A stretch of 64,000 nt of DNA from Darksidea phi (lineage: Eukaryota > Ascomycota > Dothideomycetes > Pleosporales > Lentitheciaceae). The notes under the pieces were generated by a model. That model saw only the letters and a program-made list of their open reading frames with translations, had not been told where the DNA came from and ran no database searches. This document shows positions 9,481-21,810 of the stretch, in pieces; position 1 is the first letter of the stretch, and every line of letters starts with the position of its first letter. The position numbers and the translations under genes were made by a program. The stretch is taken from contig JASJFT010000227.1 in assembly GCA_030770425.1 (NCBI GenBank), forward strand, positions 1 through 64,000. Reading direction: 5' to 3'.

Positions 9481-11576
9481 ATGGAGATACTTACTTTTGC
9501 AAAACGACTCGGCATCGTCACTCTCTTTATCTTCGCACACCATGTCCGAGAAAATGTTGCCCAGAGGTTTCCAAACTCATCCATAGACGCATCTTACCCA
9601 GGGCTGTCAAGCGGATGTGCTACGGCGGTGGATACCCTCTTGAGCTGCGATGATGTCTTAGCAGACTCTTCTCTTTCTTTCGTGTATTTGACAGACGAAA
9701 GACTCGTCAATCTGTGTACAGAGACCTGCGCGGCCTCTCTGAACAGTGCGCAGAAGAACATTGTCAATGCATGCAAGGCTTCCTCCGACTTCATCAGTGA
9801 CGGAGAGACGAGATATCCGGCTACGTACGTTTTGGACCGTTTCATATGGTCCTTCAACGCCACATGCAGGAAAGACGAGTGAGTGCCAACGAACCATTGG
9901 GGTGTTTCCTGAAGCTGATCAGAATTCGCCAAAGAACGAGTGGTGCCTACTGCCATTCTTATTTGCGGGATCTTGCCACAGCAAATTCAACCAATGTGAC
10001 GGACGAAGCGAAATGCTCTGATTGCATGCTTGGAGTGACACAAATTGATCTGAGCTCTCCATTCGCATACGACAATGCTTCTGTTGCCGAGTTCTCATCC
10101 AGTGCCTCAGCATGCGGTAAGCCTACATACACCATCAAGGAGCCTACGCCCTACATCTTGCCAAATCCAACTACAATGACGTCAGCAACTCCAAGTCCTT
10201 CAAACGATTGCTCGGAGCAGTACAATGTGGCGGATGGAGATACTTGCCATTCCATCGCCCAAGCTCACAATGTTTCCACATTCGGCTTGCTCTATTGGAA
10301 TTCTCTTGCTTTCGGATGTACCGACTTCCCAAATACCGGCAGCAAGATCTGTCTACCATCGCCATGTCCGATTTACAAAGTCCAAGAGAATGATACTTGT
10401 TTTGGTATCGTTGCTCAGCACGCACCGGAACGTTCGACGCGGCAGCTGCGATCTTGGAATCTCAATATCAACATTGTCTGTTCCAACTTGAACGACATGA
10501 TTGGCTACCAAATTTGCATCGGACCGCCAGCCTCCATTGCTGGCGTAGAGCCCCCTAGCGGTATCACGGGAAGCCCTACTTCAACTCCTCTAGCCACCCT
10601 GATGCCTGTACCTACAAATGCCGCTCCTGGCTCGAACACGAACTGTGGGCTCTGGTACACTACAATATCAGGCGACATCTGTGGAACAATCAGTGGGCAA
10701 TACGGTATAGCTCTTAAAGACTTTTACTTTCTGAACCCGTCCATAAACAGTACGGACTGCTATGACCTCCAGGTAAAAGTGGCATACTGTGTCAAACCAG
10801 TGGGCGACATTACCACATATCCGGGGTATAATGGCGGAGGAGGAAGTACCACAGGAGCTTGCGACGGGGCGTTTCCAGCTTCCACTTGTTACCTGGATCC
10901 GAGCACGCTTCCTAGTCTTCCATTTCTCGAACCAAACGCAACCTTTCCGGCACTACCGGACGCACCTACAACTACTCCAACCCGTACATCGCATGTTCCT
11001 GCGCCTACTGCACCAGGTTCCCAAGCGGGTTGTGCCAGTTATGTAGAGTACATCAAGACTGGAAACACGGCTGATGATGAGTTGGTCAACTCATGCGTTA
11101 ATGTAGCCCGGTACTTTGAAATATCTCTTGACCAGTTTTTGACCTGGAACCCGAGCCTGAGCAGCACAAATTGCATGATTAAACCTGGATTTGCGTATTG
11201 TGCATACATGTCAGGAGGTAAGTTCCTGCTCGAAAGTTATTCGCAATTCCATAACACGAGCTGACTATTGGGTTCCTTAGCGGACGGCAGCAAAACACTT
11301 CCAGGTGGTACGTCCAGTCCGACTGCTAGCCTTTCTGCTAGCCCTTCTGCTAGTCCATCACCGACGGGAAAACCTCAACCGCCTGGTCCAGTCCAAGATG
11401 GTATTGCTAAGAACTGTAACAAATACGCGCTGCAGACGGAAGGAGTTTTCTGCTGGGATATGGCGAACGCAAACGGCATCAGCCTGGATGAGCTGTACGA
11501 GTGGAATCCAGCGCTTAATGGAGACTGTAGTGGAATGTTGGCTAACTATGCGTACTGTGTTGGTGTCTCGACATGA
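9481..11576 (+). CDS. Secreted multi-LysM chitin-binding protein (five LysM domains)
   Basis: Three exons, 9481-9878, 9923-11217 and 11281-11576, give 662 residues in frame with introns of 44 and 63 nt. The N terminus has a basic then hydrophobic stretch (GIVTLFIFA) fitting a signal peptide. A Cys-rich region of ~200 residues follows, then five LysM-like modules at about residues 229-275, 280-330, 373-425, 502-560 and 609-660, each with a Y/C-x-V/T..GDTC-type start and a WNP or WN core and bounded by Cys, as in fungal LysM effectors. Pro/Ser/Thr-rich linkers separate the last modules (e.g. residues ~566-605). LysM binds chitin oligomers; such proteins shield hyphae or hide chitin fragments from host receptors. 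Divergent placement beside a subgroup C chitinase is a recurrent arrangement in ascomycetes. An in-frame ATG at 9460 is an alternative start. Confidence 0.9.
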
Positions 11577-12076
11577 GCGACATAGAGCACATTCGTAACA
11601 ATCTGCTATGTCAATCGGGTGAGTCTCTGGGGTTTCGTTCCTTGTTCTGCGCTATCAGGTCTTGATGTGCGCATGTCGAGGCAAGAATAAGAGTTCGAAA
11701 GACGCGAATGGAAAGCATGTTGCTTGAATGTCTATTGAACACTATAATTCATTCTGTCCGTTGATTTTGATATGAACGATGTGATGACTGACGCGTGATG
11801 TGTCCAACTTCCAGGGAGAAGCAATGCTGCTCAAGCCTTGATAACATCGAATACTGCTGTACAAAATACCAATGACGAAATTGTGAAGTTCATGACAGCA
11901 AATAAGCAGGACCATTGGTTCAGACCGCTTCATCGTGTTGTGTTGTACTGAGTAACGTGTTTTATAAGTGAGCTGCGCATATAAGCGAGCTGCGCACCCT
12001 ACCAACTTTCTATACCTAAAGAGCTACGCAGATCAACAACGCACTAGAAATCTATTAATATAATACTAGTAATAGA
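11577..12076. other. Intergenic stretch, LysM gene to dead transposase
   Basis: Holds the 3' region of the LysM gene. Near 11965-12000 a short direct repeat containing GAGCTGCGCA occurs twice, possibly a terminal or subterminal part of the decayed Pogo-type transposon that follows. I see no gene. Confidence 0.4.
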
Positions 12077-13340
12077 TCAAGCAGTATCTATAGTATCCTT
12101 CTTACACGTACGTGAGTTGTGCCCAGGCTCTCTGCAGCGCGTGCAGCGCGCCAGAGCCTGCCGGCTCATACCTGATTGCGCACCAGCTTCACGCCTTTCA
12201 CGCTCTAGCTGCTTCTCAGCCTCCTTCTAAGCAATAATTTCCTCTCCCTCTGCCTTTGTTAAGCCGCCCTGCCTCTAGATCCGCTTCTTTTTGCGCTGTT
12301 TACGCGTTGTGGCGGCCTCATTTGCTCTCTCTAGGCTCGCGATTCGTTCGCGCATCAGTATAGCTGAATAGACCATCACCTCAGCGCCTTTCTTGAGCTG
12401 ATCAATCGCTGTAATAATAGAAGTAGGCGATGAGCTCTTATACCTACGTACGCGCTCGCGAATCAACGTTGATTGAGCATCTAGTTCGCGCACATTGCTT
12501 GGTGTTCTGGCCTCCTATATAGCCTCTGGTAGAGCTACTGGTGACGGCGTCCTCAGCTTCATATCAAGCTTCGAGATCACCACCTCTAGATCGTGTAGAA
12601 CTAGGCCAGCGCCTCGAAAGCTTACGCAGATATTCTCTCTCTATAATAGATTGATCGTAGGCTACGCCGAAGGCGGGTAGGAATTTAAGCTTCGTGATAT
12701 AGTTGATATAGTCGCGTATTAAGCTCTCGATCTACCGCCCATACGCGCGCTTCAACGGCGAGAAACAGCTAATATTAAGCGGCTGTAGGAGATATAACGA
12801 ATATACTAGTATATAGAGTGTATAGATCTTATTCTCTCTATAGATTTCTTGAAATTCGAGAGAGCTGTGGCTCTCATGACCGTCGATTACTAATAGCTAC
12901 CACGCGCCTACTCTGCGATCTACTATATACTTAATAAAGTACTTTAGCCAGGCAACTCTAAGCTTGTTATTCGTCCAGCTATTATCACTAACTACGATCA
13001 CCCAGTCGCGTGGTATATCATTACCCTTATACCAGGTAGAGAAGTAATACTAGCCAGCGAAGATGATGAGGGGTGGGATCGCCCATCTAGCAGCGTTGAT
13101 TACTTGAATCGTTATAACCCACTCGCGATTACCAGGCTAGATAGCTTTAGGCTGCCTACGTCGCTCTAAGCCAGTAACAACTAGTTACGCTAATATCTTA
13201 CCTATCAAGAATCTAGTCTCATCGAAGTTATAGGTATCTTAATTACTAATACCGTAGGCAGCCTTAGTACGCGCTACTAGCTCCCGGACAGTAACGGGCC
13301 GAACTCTCTTCGTTAATTCTAGTGGAAAGCGCAGCCCGAC
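12077..13340 (-). pseudogene. Dead Pogo/Fot1-type DDE transposase with CCHC knuckle
   Basis: Read on the minus strand, one frame gives a long stretch of a fungal Pogo/Fot1-like transposase broken by at least six stops. Recognisable blocks in order are the first catalytic Asp region YNFDET (about 13217-13234), PGNREWV, a WVIVVSDNSWTNN block, the second catalytic block VIDGHESH (about 12867-12890) and LQPLNISCFSPLKRAYG (about 12738-12791), where the third catalytic Asp is Asn. A helical Arg/Lys/Glu-rich C-terminal part ends in a CTRCREPGHNSRTC zinc knuckle just before the stop at 12077. The N-terminal DNA-binding half is not recognisable upstream. Stops and the Asp-to-Asn change fit RIP, so the element cannot move itself. 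Confidence 0.82.
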
Positions 13341-15200
13341 CTTTAGCTGGCTCCTTGACTGGAGCTCGAGGCCGTCGGAGCACTGTCCTTAAAGCCCGTG
13401 ACAGGAGTATAGCTAATGTTAGCGGGGCTCGGCTTGAGGTGGTGGGGAACGTAAATAAGCCTGTTAAGAAGACAAGGGTACTATAGGAAAAGAAGGGTTG
13501 AAGGCTTAGGATCTAGAACTCTTACGTCGCTACGCGTGTCGCGTTCGTTGCCGGCGGATATAAGTACTGACCAACCGAAATGGCCTGAAATCGTCGCTTT
13601 CCTATAGGCTTGTATTTTACGATCTAACACGATAGTTGGGAACTTCTATAGATTACGACCTTGTGAACGAGCGTAAAATTAGTATGAGTATAATTAATAT
13701 ATTCTTGTACTTCCTCTACTAAGATAATTTTTAACCGTAGGCTAAAAGGTTCCTAGCGTATCTACTTCCCGTCTATACTAAGAATATAACAACGGATTTA
13801 AATAGGGTATACTCAGTCTTAGTTTACGAAACTATATCGATTAGTTACTGTTATATACTTGCTATACTACTCGGATAGGGTTAGTACTTCGCTACCCACT
13901 TGCGCCTAGACTTTGTCAAAACCGTTCTCATAGAATGGCCCACCCTAGATGCTCGAGCGCCTTGCTCCAAAGCCTGGGTTTTGTGACGTTGGCCGAAACA
14001 GCAACTTACGCCACACGGCCTACTTATAAAACGCTATAGTGGCGAAGAAAACCCATCCCTGCAGTCACAATTTCATTGCCTCTTGGCGGTTTCTACCTTT
14101 GACCGAATTCTTATTAGTGCCTGCTCCATCCAAGCACCATGAGAGCAACTTGAAGTTCATTGAGTAGACCATGCGAAGGGTCACGTCGGTGTTTCGCCTA
14201 GGTTATATTTATTCTTTACAGATATCTGGTTAGGTCAACGGTCTATAGCGGAGACGAAAATCCCAAGGAGCACATTACTCTAGACTTCACGAATACAAAT
14301 GGCAAACATGTCAGTACGAGAGCGTAGTCGCAACCGGTTCCCGTAGATTTATTTCTTTGACAAGGTCCGCACTCTAATCGAGGGGAATCCAATCTAAATC
14401 TCTTATATTATTATATTGTAGAATTATATTTCTAACCGTATTCGTCTACCCTCTTAGATAAGGATATATAGCAAAGCTTCTTTCCAGAAAAAGATCTAAT
14501 GTTTAAAGGCCACAGCTAGTGCAGATAACAAGGATATAAACAGAGAAGGACGATTATTTAATAGACATTTACTAAGATTCATGAGCACCTTTTAGCTCCT
14601 GCTAAAATGCCTATTTCGAATGGAATGGTGATAAGTAGCAAGGAATAACAACGCCTTGTCCGATCCAATATCTGCCAAGTTATTAAGGGTTTTAGCATTC
14701 TTTTCTCAAGACTGATCCAGCGCGACTCAAGGATGCAAGGAAGCTATATACAGAGACCGAATCTCCTGCATACTGCTAGGACGAAAGTTCATAAATACTT
14801 TTGTCTAAATTACACGGTATAATGTACCCCGACTTACGCCAGGGTACTACACATCAAGAGGAGAATCCTTCGTCCTATATAGAAGCCTAACCCTATGAAT
14901 GGCTCTGTTCGAGAACGACTAGAACGGAAGGATACATTGTGGCGTTGCACGTTGACTTGAACACGTACGACACCTGTTCCGTCTGAGAGAGGTTTTAGCG
15001 GTGCGGAGTGGAAGGCGTTGTACCTAAGATGTCAACCTCGTTCATCTCTATGAATACTCTTCCTACTCGCTATCGTGCAACAAGCCTAGTCACAGAAGCT
15101 CCAATCATCTCATGCCGGACAACCCCCCTCCGTCTGTATAACTAGAATGTTGCAGCGTAGTGATATGATTCTTACAATTCCATTTATCCTCATTATGTAC
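13341..15200. other. Partly RIP-mutated intergenic DNA without recognisable genes
   Basis: About 1.9 kb between the dead transposase and the ExgD-like gene. The first part (to about 13900) and 14380-14600 are AT-rich with frequent TpA, so old repeats are likely; the rest has ordinary composition. I found no ORF with family features, RNA gene or clear repeat. Confidence 0.4.
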
Positions 15201-15356
15201 ATCTACTAGAAAATGCCAACGTGCTTCCCCCTAATGCAACAACAAAGACATAAAAACGCCAAAGGCCATGCAAACCCATATCTACTTTCCATGCAAACAT
15301 ACCAACAACAACAAAGCCGGAGCCTAGTCCCCAGCGCCTCATTCCTTCCTACCCAC

Positions 15357-17959
15357 TCAATACGTCTCCGGCAGGCCCATCTTGCCAAAATCCTCAAAAT
15401 CCTCCAACTTGTTCGGACACGACCAATCCCTTTCCCAAACCTTCTTCGGCAAAATGCCCGCTGCCATGCCAAGTTTCCAACTCCACTGCGGCGCCTTCTC
15501 CGTCTCCCACGTCCAATAGAACCAGCCCCAGCCGGCCTCGAACGCCGTAATCTGTGCGATGGCAAACTGGTACAGAAATTTCTTATATGCGTCCGAGTAG
15601 CTAGCGGCGTCGGCCGTTGCGCTGGCGCAGGAGCATGTGTTGTCGCCAGCCGGGCATTGCGGGACGAGTATGGAGGTGGATTTGTTACCCGTGTCAAAGG
15701 TGCCTTCCCAGCGGGTGCCTTGGCCGACGTTGTTGATGTATTGGGTGCAGTCTGTATCTGCTTGGGACCATTCGCCGCACATGGTGGGGCCAAAGCCGGT
15801 AGTGGTGTCCATGCTGCGTTCGGATTGTTGAGTCCAGGCTTTACATGCAAAGTTTAGTTTATCGGTGTGCTTTAGTTTTAGTTGGTCGATGTTGAAAATT
15901 ACGTATTGGTGCACGTCGAGCAGTAAATCGTCGTTATTTTGGAGTCGTCCTTGCCATTTGTCGAGACCCATGAAGCCATCGCCAAAAACGATAATGCCCG
16001 TGATGTTGTCTTTGCGGATCTGGTCGATGGCTTTTTGTGTCCATTTCAGGACTGTATCGGTATCGAGGTCGACCATGCGGGGTTCGTTGACGAGGCCGTA
16101 CATTGTGACTACGTTCTTGTAGCGGGTTTGGGCGAAGAAGACGGAGAGTTTGTGGTGAATGTCCAGCCAACGCTGGGCGTTTTTCTCTCCATCTGGGCCG
16201 TACAACCAGCCGATTTTGCCTTGCCTCCCAGAATGATTCCAGCCATTTTGACTGCCTGGCACGCCGTGCATATCTAGATTTACGCGTAATCCATTTTGGC
16301 GTGCGTACTCGATGCCGCGGAGGAGGTATCGCCAACTCACTTGAGATACGTAAGGATCGCCATCGTAGGTCTCTACCATCCAGTAGCCGAAGGGAATGCG
16401 GACGTGGTCAAAGCCTGCGTCGCGAATGTCGGCAAATGTCTGCTTGTTTACGAATGCGGCGTAGTGTTTTTCGAGGGTTTCCTTAGCTTTGGCAGCACCG
16501 AGTTTCGTGGTGAGAGTCCATTCATCCACGATGCCTTCGCGGGCATTGTAGTTTTCGAAGAAGGAGGGAGTGATGAAGGGTTCGAGTTGGAGCCACCCGC
16601 CTACGTTAACACCGCGGATGGGCATCTTGCCATATTCGAAGCTCTTCTGTAGATTAGGGACCTTCTCGTTGGCTTGGACGTTGTCGTCCCAGGTCGAGTT
16701 GAGACCTATAATGGGTAGGCCGCCGACGGTCTCTTTAGTGTACGTTACGTTAAAGTCAGTCGTGTCCCACCAGGACCAGGGATCGAAAATTCCGCCTTTG
16801 TCAGATTCGGGGACGCTGTTCGGATCTTGGCCGTCGAGATTGCTGTTGGAGGGTTTCTGGGCGCCAGAGGATGCTACGCTTTCGCCCTCCGGGATTGCAG
16901 TGCTTTTCTTTGACGTGACGACTGCGACTGGTATGATGATCGCAAGGGCTATTATGACGGATATGACGCCAATAACTACTTGATGTTAGTAGGAACTTTT
17001 CTGACATGGGATAGGTACCTACTTATCCACTTCTTCTTTTTCTTCCGCTGCGCCAGCTCCTCTTCTGTGTACACTGTTGGCGCACTACCAGCTCCGCCGC
17101 GCTTCTCCATCATATATTGGTACTCGTCTTCGTCATCTACGCCACCCTCTTCCGCCAGCGGGCCGCTGATAACCCTCCGCTTCTTGTTTTCCGCCCGAAG
17201 TTTATTGTCCTCCCGTCTGCGCTCCTTCTTTTCTGCAAGCTCAGATGGCGTATACCTCTCCTCATGTCTTTTTCTCCGCTCCTCTCTCTCCGCATCAGTA
17301 CGGCTCCTCCGCTTATCCCTCTCGGCATCCGTCTGGCTTCTCCGCCTATCTCGATCCGCTTCTGTATATGCACTTCTCCTCTTCTCCCTCTCATCGTCGG
17401 TCGCAGCACTCCGCCTCTGCACCTCCCTCGCCTTCCTCCGCTCCTCTCTCCGTTTTTGCGCCGCCGCCTCAGCCGCAACATCACTCTCATACGCCCTCCT
17501 CTTCTCCTCATCCTGGCTCTGTTTCGCCCTCTCTTTCCTCTTCTCCTCCCTCGCTTCCTTAATCCTATCTTTCTCCAGCCTCTGTTCCTTCTTCCTCACC
17601 TCCTTCAGATACTGCTCATCGTAATCATACCCCTTCCACCCAGCCTTCTTCGCATTCGCCTTGTCCAACTTCGCAATCGCATCGAGACTCAACGCCGCAG
17701 AGCCGCGACTCCTACTCCCACTACCGGTCGGTGTGCTGCCGCCGGGCGTGTTCGAATGCGATTCGCGCCGTTTGCGCGGCGCCGGCGAGTCCCATTCCGA
17801 ATCGCTCTGTTGTCTCGAGTGTCGCTGCCCTCTCGGCAGCAAGTCGCCCTGCGAGTCGGTCGCTCGATGGCCTTTGCGGCGCCGTCGCTCGGTGTCGTGG
17901 TGCTCGCCGTGGGATTCTCTGCGTTCGCGGCGGCGGCGCTCGCGGTAATCGGGGTCCAT
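15357..17959 (-). CDS. exgD: Membrane-anchored exo-1,3-beta-glucanase (GH5), ExgD type
   Basis: Two exons, 17959-17023 and 16975-15357, encode about 851 residues. The N-terminal ~310 residues are extremely rich in Arg, Lys and Glu (cytoplasmic and disordered or coiled). Just after the intron comes one hydrophobic segment (about residues 313-332), giving type II topology with the enzyme outside. The GH5 domain runs from about residue 430, with VGGWLQLEPF, HVRIPFGYW, the acid/base Glu in GLVNEPR, the nucleophile Glu in TMCGEWSQADTDC, and GWGWFYWTWETE. This order and size match glucan 1,3-beta-glucosidase D of Aspergillus. It removes glucose from beta-1,3-glucan ends during wall remodelling. Two acceptors three bases apart (AAG at 16979, TAG at 16976) both keep the frame; I chose the second because it lies farther from the branch site. 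Confidence 0.92.
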
Positions 17960-19432
17960 TGAACTGCGGGGTTGGAATGGGAGATCCCGCAGTAGAAGGA
18001 ATGGAAGCGCGCAGGGACGGAAGCTCGAAAAATGCCGTGACTGTATACTGAGAATGCTGCGCCGTGAATTGTGGTAGCGATATGTACAATTTCGTAAGCT
18101 GGTTGTGAGTTGTGACGGGTTCGGGCGTTGCTATGGCGATGCACTGTTGTCGTTTTATCTGACGTGGCCGGGCTCGGCGCCAGATTTCCAAGGCTGGGAC
18201 GACTTCCAACTTGGCCTGCAATCAGTTGCTGGTTTGCTTGGGCATTTGTGGATTTCTCGATCAGTTTGGGGGGCTGAAAGCTTGGAACTGTCTTGCCAAA
18301 TACGTTATTGGGGCTACGCGATGGGCAGCATCACCGGCCCTCAACACCGTTTATGCTTGAGACGAACAACGAACATTGGACGAAAACTGTTCCAAATTGT
18401 TCTCTGGCGTACACCCCCTCGTCTAGTCCGAAAACGAGCATTGAATTGATTAGAAAGCACTATGCACTAGTTTACATTATATCGCAAAGTCAAGGAGTTA
18501 CAGCATGGTTTGATCTCCTTTTCAGAATGAAGGAACGTGCATGTGTGTTTGGAGAGGGGTTCTGTGGCTTGGTGCAGCGAGCGGCGTAAAGGTCAATGCT
18601 GGACTTCAGAGTATGGAAAAAAAATATCACAATCTAACTATAACCCAACAAGCCAAGGTGTGTATGAAGAGAGTACGTGGAAGGAACGCTTGGATGGGAT
18701 AATGAATCCGTATAGGAGGGGGCAAAGGTATTTAGAATTCGTGGTAACATCTCACATGGACTTCACCTCTCACTCAGCCGGTTCTAACATTGAAAGCCCT
18801 CGAATACTAGCCGGCACCACAGGTCGTGGGCGAGCATTCGACTGAACATAATTTGTTCAATCGGCACGTCTCAGCAGGACATTATGGATAATCGCGGGGG
18901 AACAAAAGCGCACAACGGACTACGTTAGATGATGACCGCGCAAGGAGCTTACCGGGAGGATCGCCACGCATTGAAAATATGCAGGACGGCCTAGAACCCT
19001 GCGTGGCGCAGTGCAGATCTTGTAGCCAATGACATCACAACACAGGGCTCATCGATTTTGTCTAACGAAACATCGGGGTCTACGGGCGCCCCGAACGATG
19101 GTAGTAATGCATTTGGTTTGGTATCTGTGATATTGTGTCGTAATGCGGCAAGTGGTCTATCGTGTTTCCTGCCGAGCCCGCGAAGGCGTGAGGGCCCGAA
19201 TCTCTAATTCCATGTCTTAAGTAAGGCGAGGCTGTGCCTATTCCCTCCCCCCAAACGCGTGTCTAAAGTACCGCCCATAGTTTCGAGTAAATATATAGCT
19301 GATAATTCGTGTTCGTTGCAAGCGCAAGTGCTGGGAGCGTGTGGACGGGCGGCGCCCAGGGCAGGAGGCCGCTGGGGGCATGGGTTTTATGCAAAATTAC
19401 ATGCTCAGAGGTAGATGCACGCCCGTCGCTCA
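17960..19432. other. Intergenic region between exgD and the NMN adenylyltransferase
   Basis: Contains the promoter of the minus-strand exgD-like gene (right of 17960) and the 3' region of the minus-strand NMN adenylyltransferase. Short ORFs here have no family features. No RNA gene or repeat seen. Confidence 0.4.
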
Positions 19433-20377
19433 TCAGGCTGCTGTGACTGCCGAAGACCCTGAAGCGCCGGCAATCGCCTTATCTTTGCCCTTCCCGGATT
19501 GCTTCTTGTCGTCATCGGCATAGAGACCGTGCTCGTAGATGTAGTCGACGACCTGGTCTGGGATGTAGTAGCGGATGCTCTTGCCGCGCTTCCGGAAAAG
19601 CCGGATCTTGGTGGACGAAACATCGTTTTGGATCAGCTGTGGAATGACATGGATGTTGTCGCGGAACTGCTGGAGGGTGAGCAGCGCATCATCTACAATT
19701 GTTAGCATCGGTAGCTTGGTGTTCGTAGAGAGCAACGCACCGATATCAGTGCCGCTGCGCTCGAGAATGAAAGCGCCGTAGTGCCCGAGAATCCTATTTA
19801 GATCTTCGGGGGCCCAAACACCTGGTGTGCTCATCGTTTGGATGAGATCCGCGCCGGCAAGCAGGGAAACGCGAATGCGCCTCTTTTCGCCAGACTCTGT
19901 CTCGATACCACCCATGACGTCGTTCAGTTCATAGTTGAAGTGATCGAGGACCTTCACGGTAGGCAGATATTCCTTGTGCAGCGGCTCCCACGGGTCTACT
20001 CCAATCCAGGTCGAGCTATTGCGTACGGCGATCCTCGTCATGTTTATCCGGTGGTGGGCGGGCGCGAGTCCCGCTTTTTTGTATGCATCGCCGACGGGGC
20101 TGAAGAAGCCGCCAACGACTTCGTAGTCGGTCTCAAACTCGCAGTAGTCGGCAGCCTCCTCGAACATGCGCAGGTGGAGATTCGTCGGCGGAGAGAAGGA
20201 ACCGCAGGACACGAGCACGAGCGGCGTCTTGTTGGGGTTGGAGAGCGTCTTCTTCAGCCTCTCGCTGGGGAATCTGTAATTGTCGAGCGACATGTTGTCG
20301 GCGGTATCGAGATCAGCGTTGTCAGCGGGCCGCCGGTGGGCGGCGGTCGTGAGGGTATACTGGGTGGTGGAGGCCAT
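19433..20377 (-). CDS. NMA1: Nicotinamide/nicotinate mononucleotide adenylyltransferase
   Basis: Intronless, 314 residues. The enzyme joins NMN or nicotinate mononucleotide with ATP to make NAD+ or deamido-NAD+, the central step shared by all NAD routes; yeast has NMA1 and NMA2 and I cannot tell which name fits. The nucleotidyltransferase signature SCGSFSPPTNLHLRMFE is at residues ~58-74 (the GxFxPPxxxH form of the HxGH superfamily). The distal ATP-binding motif SSTKIR lies at ~264-269, and the central ADLIQTM and WAPEDLNRIL blocks are typical of eukaryotic members. About 40 residues precede the catalytic core, as in yeast. The Lys/Gly-rich C terminus (KQSGKGKDKA) looks disordered. The start at 20377 is the first ATG in an open frame. 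Confidence 0.94.
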   Translation of the reverse strand: MASTTQYTLTTAAHRRPADNADLDTADNMSLDNYRFPSERLKKTLSNPNKTPLVLVSCGSFSPPTNLHLRMFEEAADYCEFETDYEVVGGFFSPVGDAYKKAGLAPAHHRINMTRIAVRNSSTWIGVDPWEPLHKEYLPTVKVLDHFNYELNDVMGGIETESGEKRRIRVSLLAGADLIQTMSTPGVWAPEDLNRILGHYGAFILERSGTDIGALLSTNTKLPMLTIVDDALLTLQQFRDNIHVIPQLIQNDVSSTKIRLFRKRGKSIRYYIPDQVVDYIYEHGLYADDDKKQSGKGKDKAIAGASGSSAVTAA

Positions 20378-21766
20378 GGTTGAGGGGTGGAAACGGGAAA
20401 CGTAAGGAGCGAAGTAGCGTGGCCAGCCTGGCGCGAGAGAGCGACTTTATGTATAGCGCAGACGGCGTGGGGGTTGGCGTGGCGGGGGTGAACGGGGAGC
20501 GTGTGACGGGCGATCTAGCATGGGGTAAGTAAATCGTGAACGGGAGAAGATGTGTGCATGGGTATGTATGCATGCATGTACATATAGCTGTGGGCTGCTT
20601 ACGGAATGCGTACCGCGGGAGAGACGGCTAGGCAGAGGGCGAGTCAAACCGCGGTCGTTGCTGTGCCTTGACGTCGGCAGGCGGCGAAAGACGATGTGAG
20701 CGGGGTGGTCGCGCGGTAGAGCAGCACTCCACGGCGGCTTAGTGATTCCGAGTAGTGTAGGCAGCGGAGGGGTATAGGACGGCGAGAGTAGCGTGGGCGC
20801 GGACGACATTTGTAGAGGGTCTGTCTCCGCGCGATTAGTAGGCCGATAGTATTTGCCTTTCACGCGGCGGGGTTAAGGCGGCCGAGACAAGGCCATTCCG
20901 GCTACGCGAGGCCCTGCAAGTGTTGCACGCCTGCAGGTGAAACGTTTTTCTCCCCGGCCAGTTGCCGCTGGTGCCGGTTTCCGGGGTCTGGAATGGCAAT
21001 GGGCCATGGGGATGACATTGGACGCGGCCTCTGGGTGGTCCACGGGCAGGAAACATCAGTTGAGGAATTATACGCATCACGTGCACGGCGCTCCGAAAGC
21101 GGCGACGAGCTCCACGTTAGACGGCCGCGGATGCTCAGTGCGGTCGGCGTCTTGTCTCGGCGGGGAGGACAGAGTGATTGGTGTCGGCCGCTGTCCTCTG
21201 ATTATATGCTCATACCTACAGTGGCTGTGGTGCCCGTCGCGATGGGAGATGGGGAGATAACTCGCGACAGCTCGCTCCGTGCTCACACCCAGCACGGGAC
21301 GGGATACCGTGCAGGCGAGGGCGGCTGGCGATATCTAATATCGGCCAACACCAAAGCATGTCCGCCAATGCCCGCAGAAAAGAGGAAATGTCGTGGCACA
21401 CCCGCGTCGCACCACTCTCCCAGCGCTAGCTCCCAATGTGGACGCTGCATCAGTTCCCCACCGCCAAGGCCCAGACGCCATCATTATCTCTCCACGGCGC
21501 GCTGCACAACTGCAAAACACCATCCTTCACCAGCTCCCCTTGCGTCCTCCCCTCCGCGCCCCAGCACGTGCAGCGCTCCTCACTCGCACCACTACGCCCG
21601 CGGTCGGTTTGCGTTGCTGCTTGCACCCGCTCACCGCACTCGCTTAGTGGCCTATGGCGCCCAGGTAAAGCAGCAGCTGCTCATGGAAAGTAAAGACCGA
21701 CATCTGGTCCCATCTTCCTCTTCTGCGTCCAGGTACGGAGCCCCACCATCTCCTCGCCGCCCGACA

Positions 21767-21810
<44 letters not shown>

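Noticed and set aside
15213..15857. Overlapping 214-codon ORFs on both strands at the 3' end of exgD
   Set aside because: Both are other-frame readings of the GH5 coding sequence and its 3' flank.
17117..17962. Plus-strand ORF of 281 codons opposite the exgD-like N terminus
   Set aside because: It is the mirror of the Arg/Lys/Glu-rich coding sequence on the minus strand and gives a Leu/Pro/Arg-rich translation without domain features.
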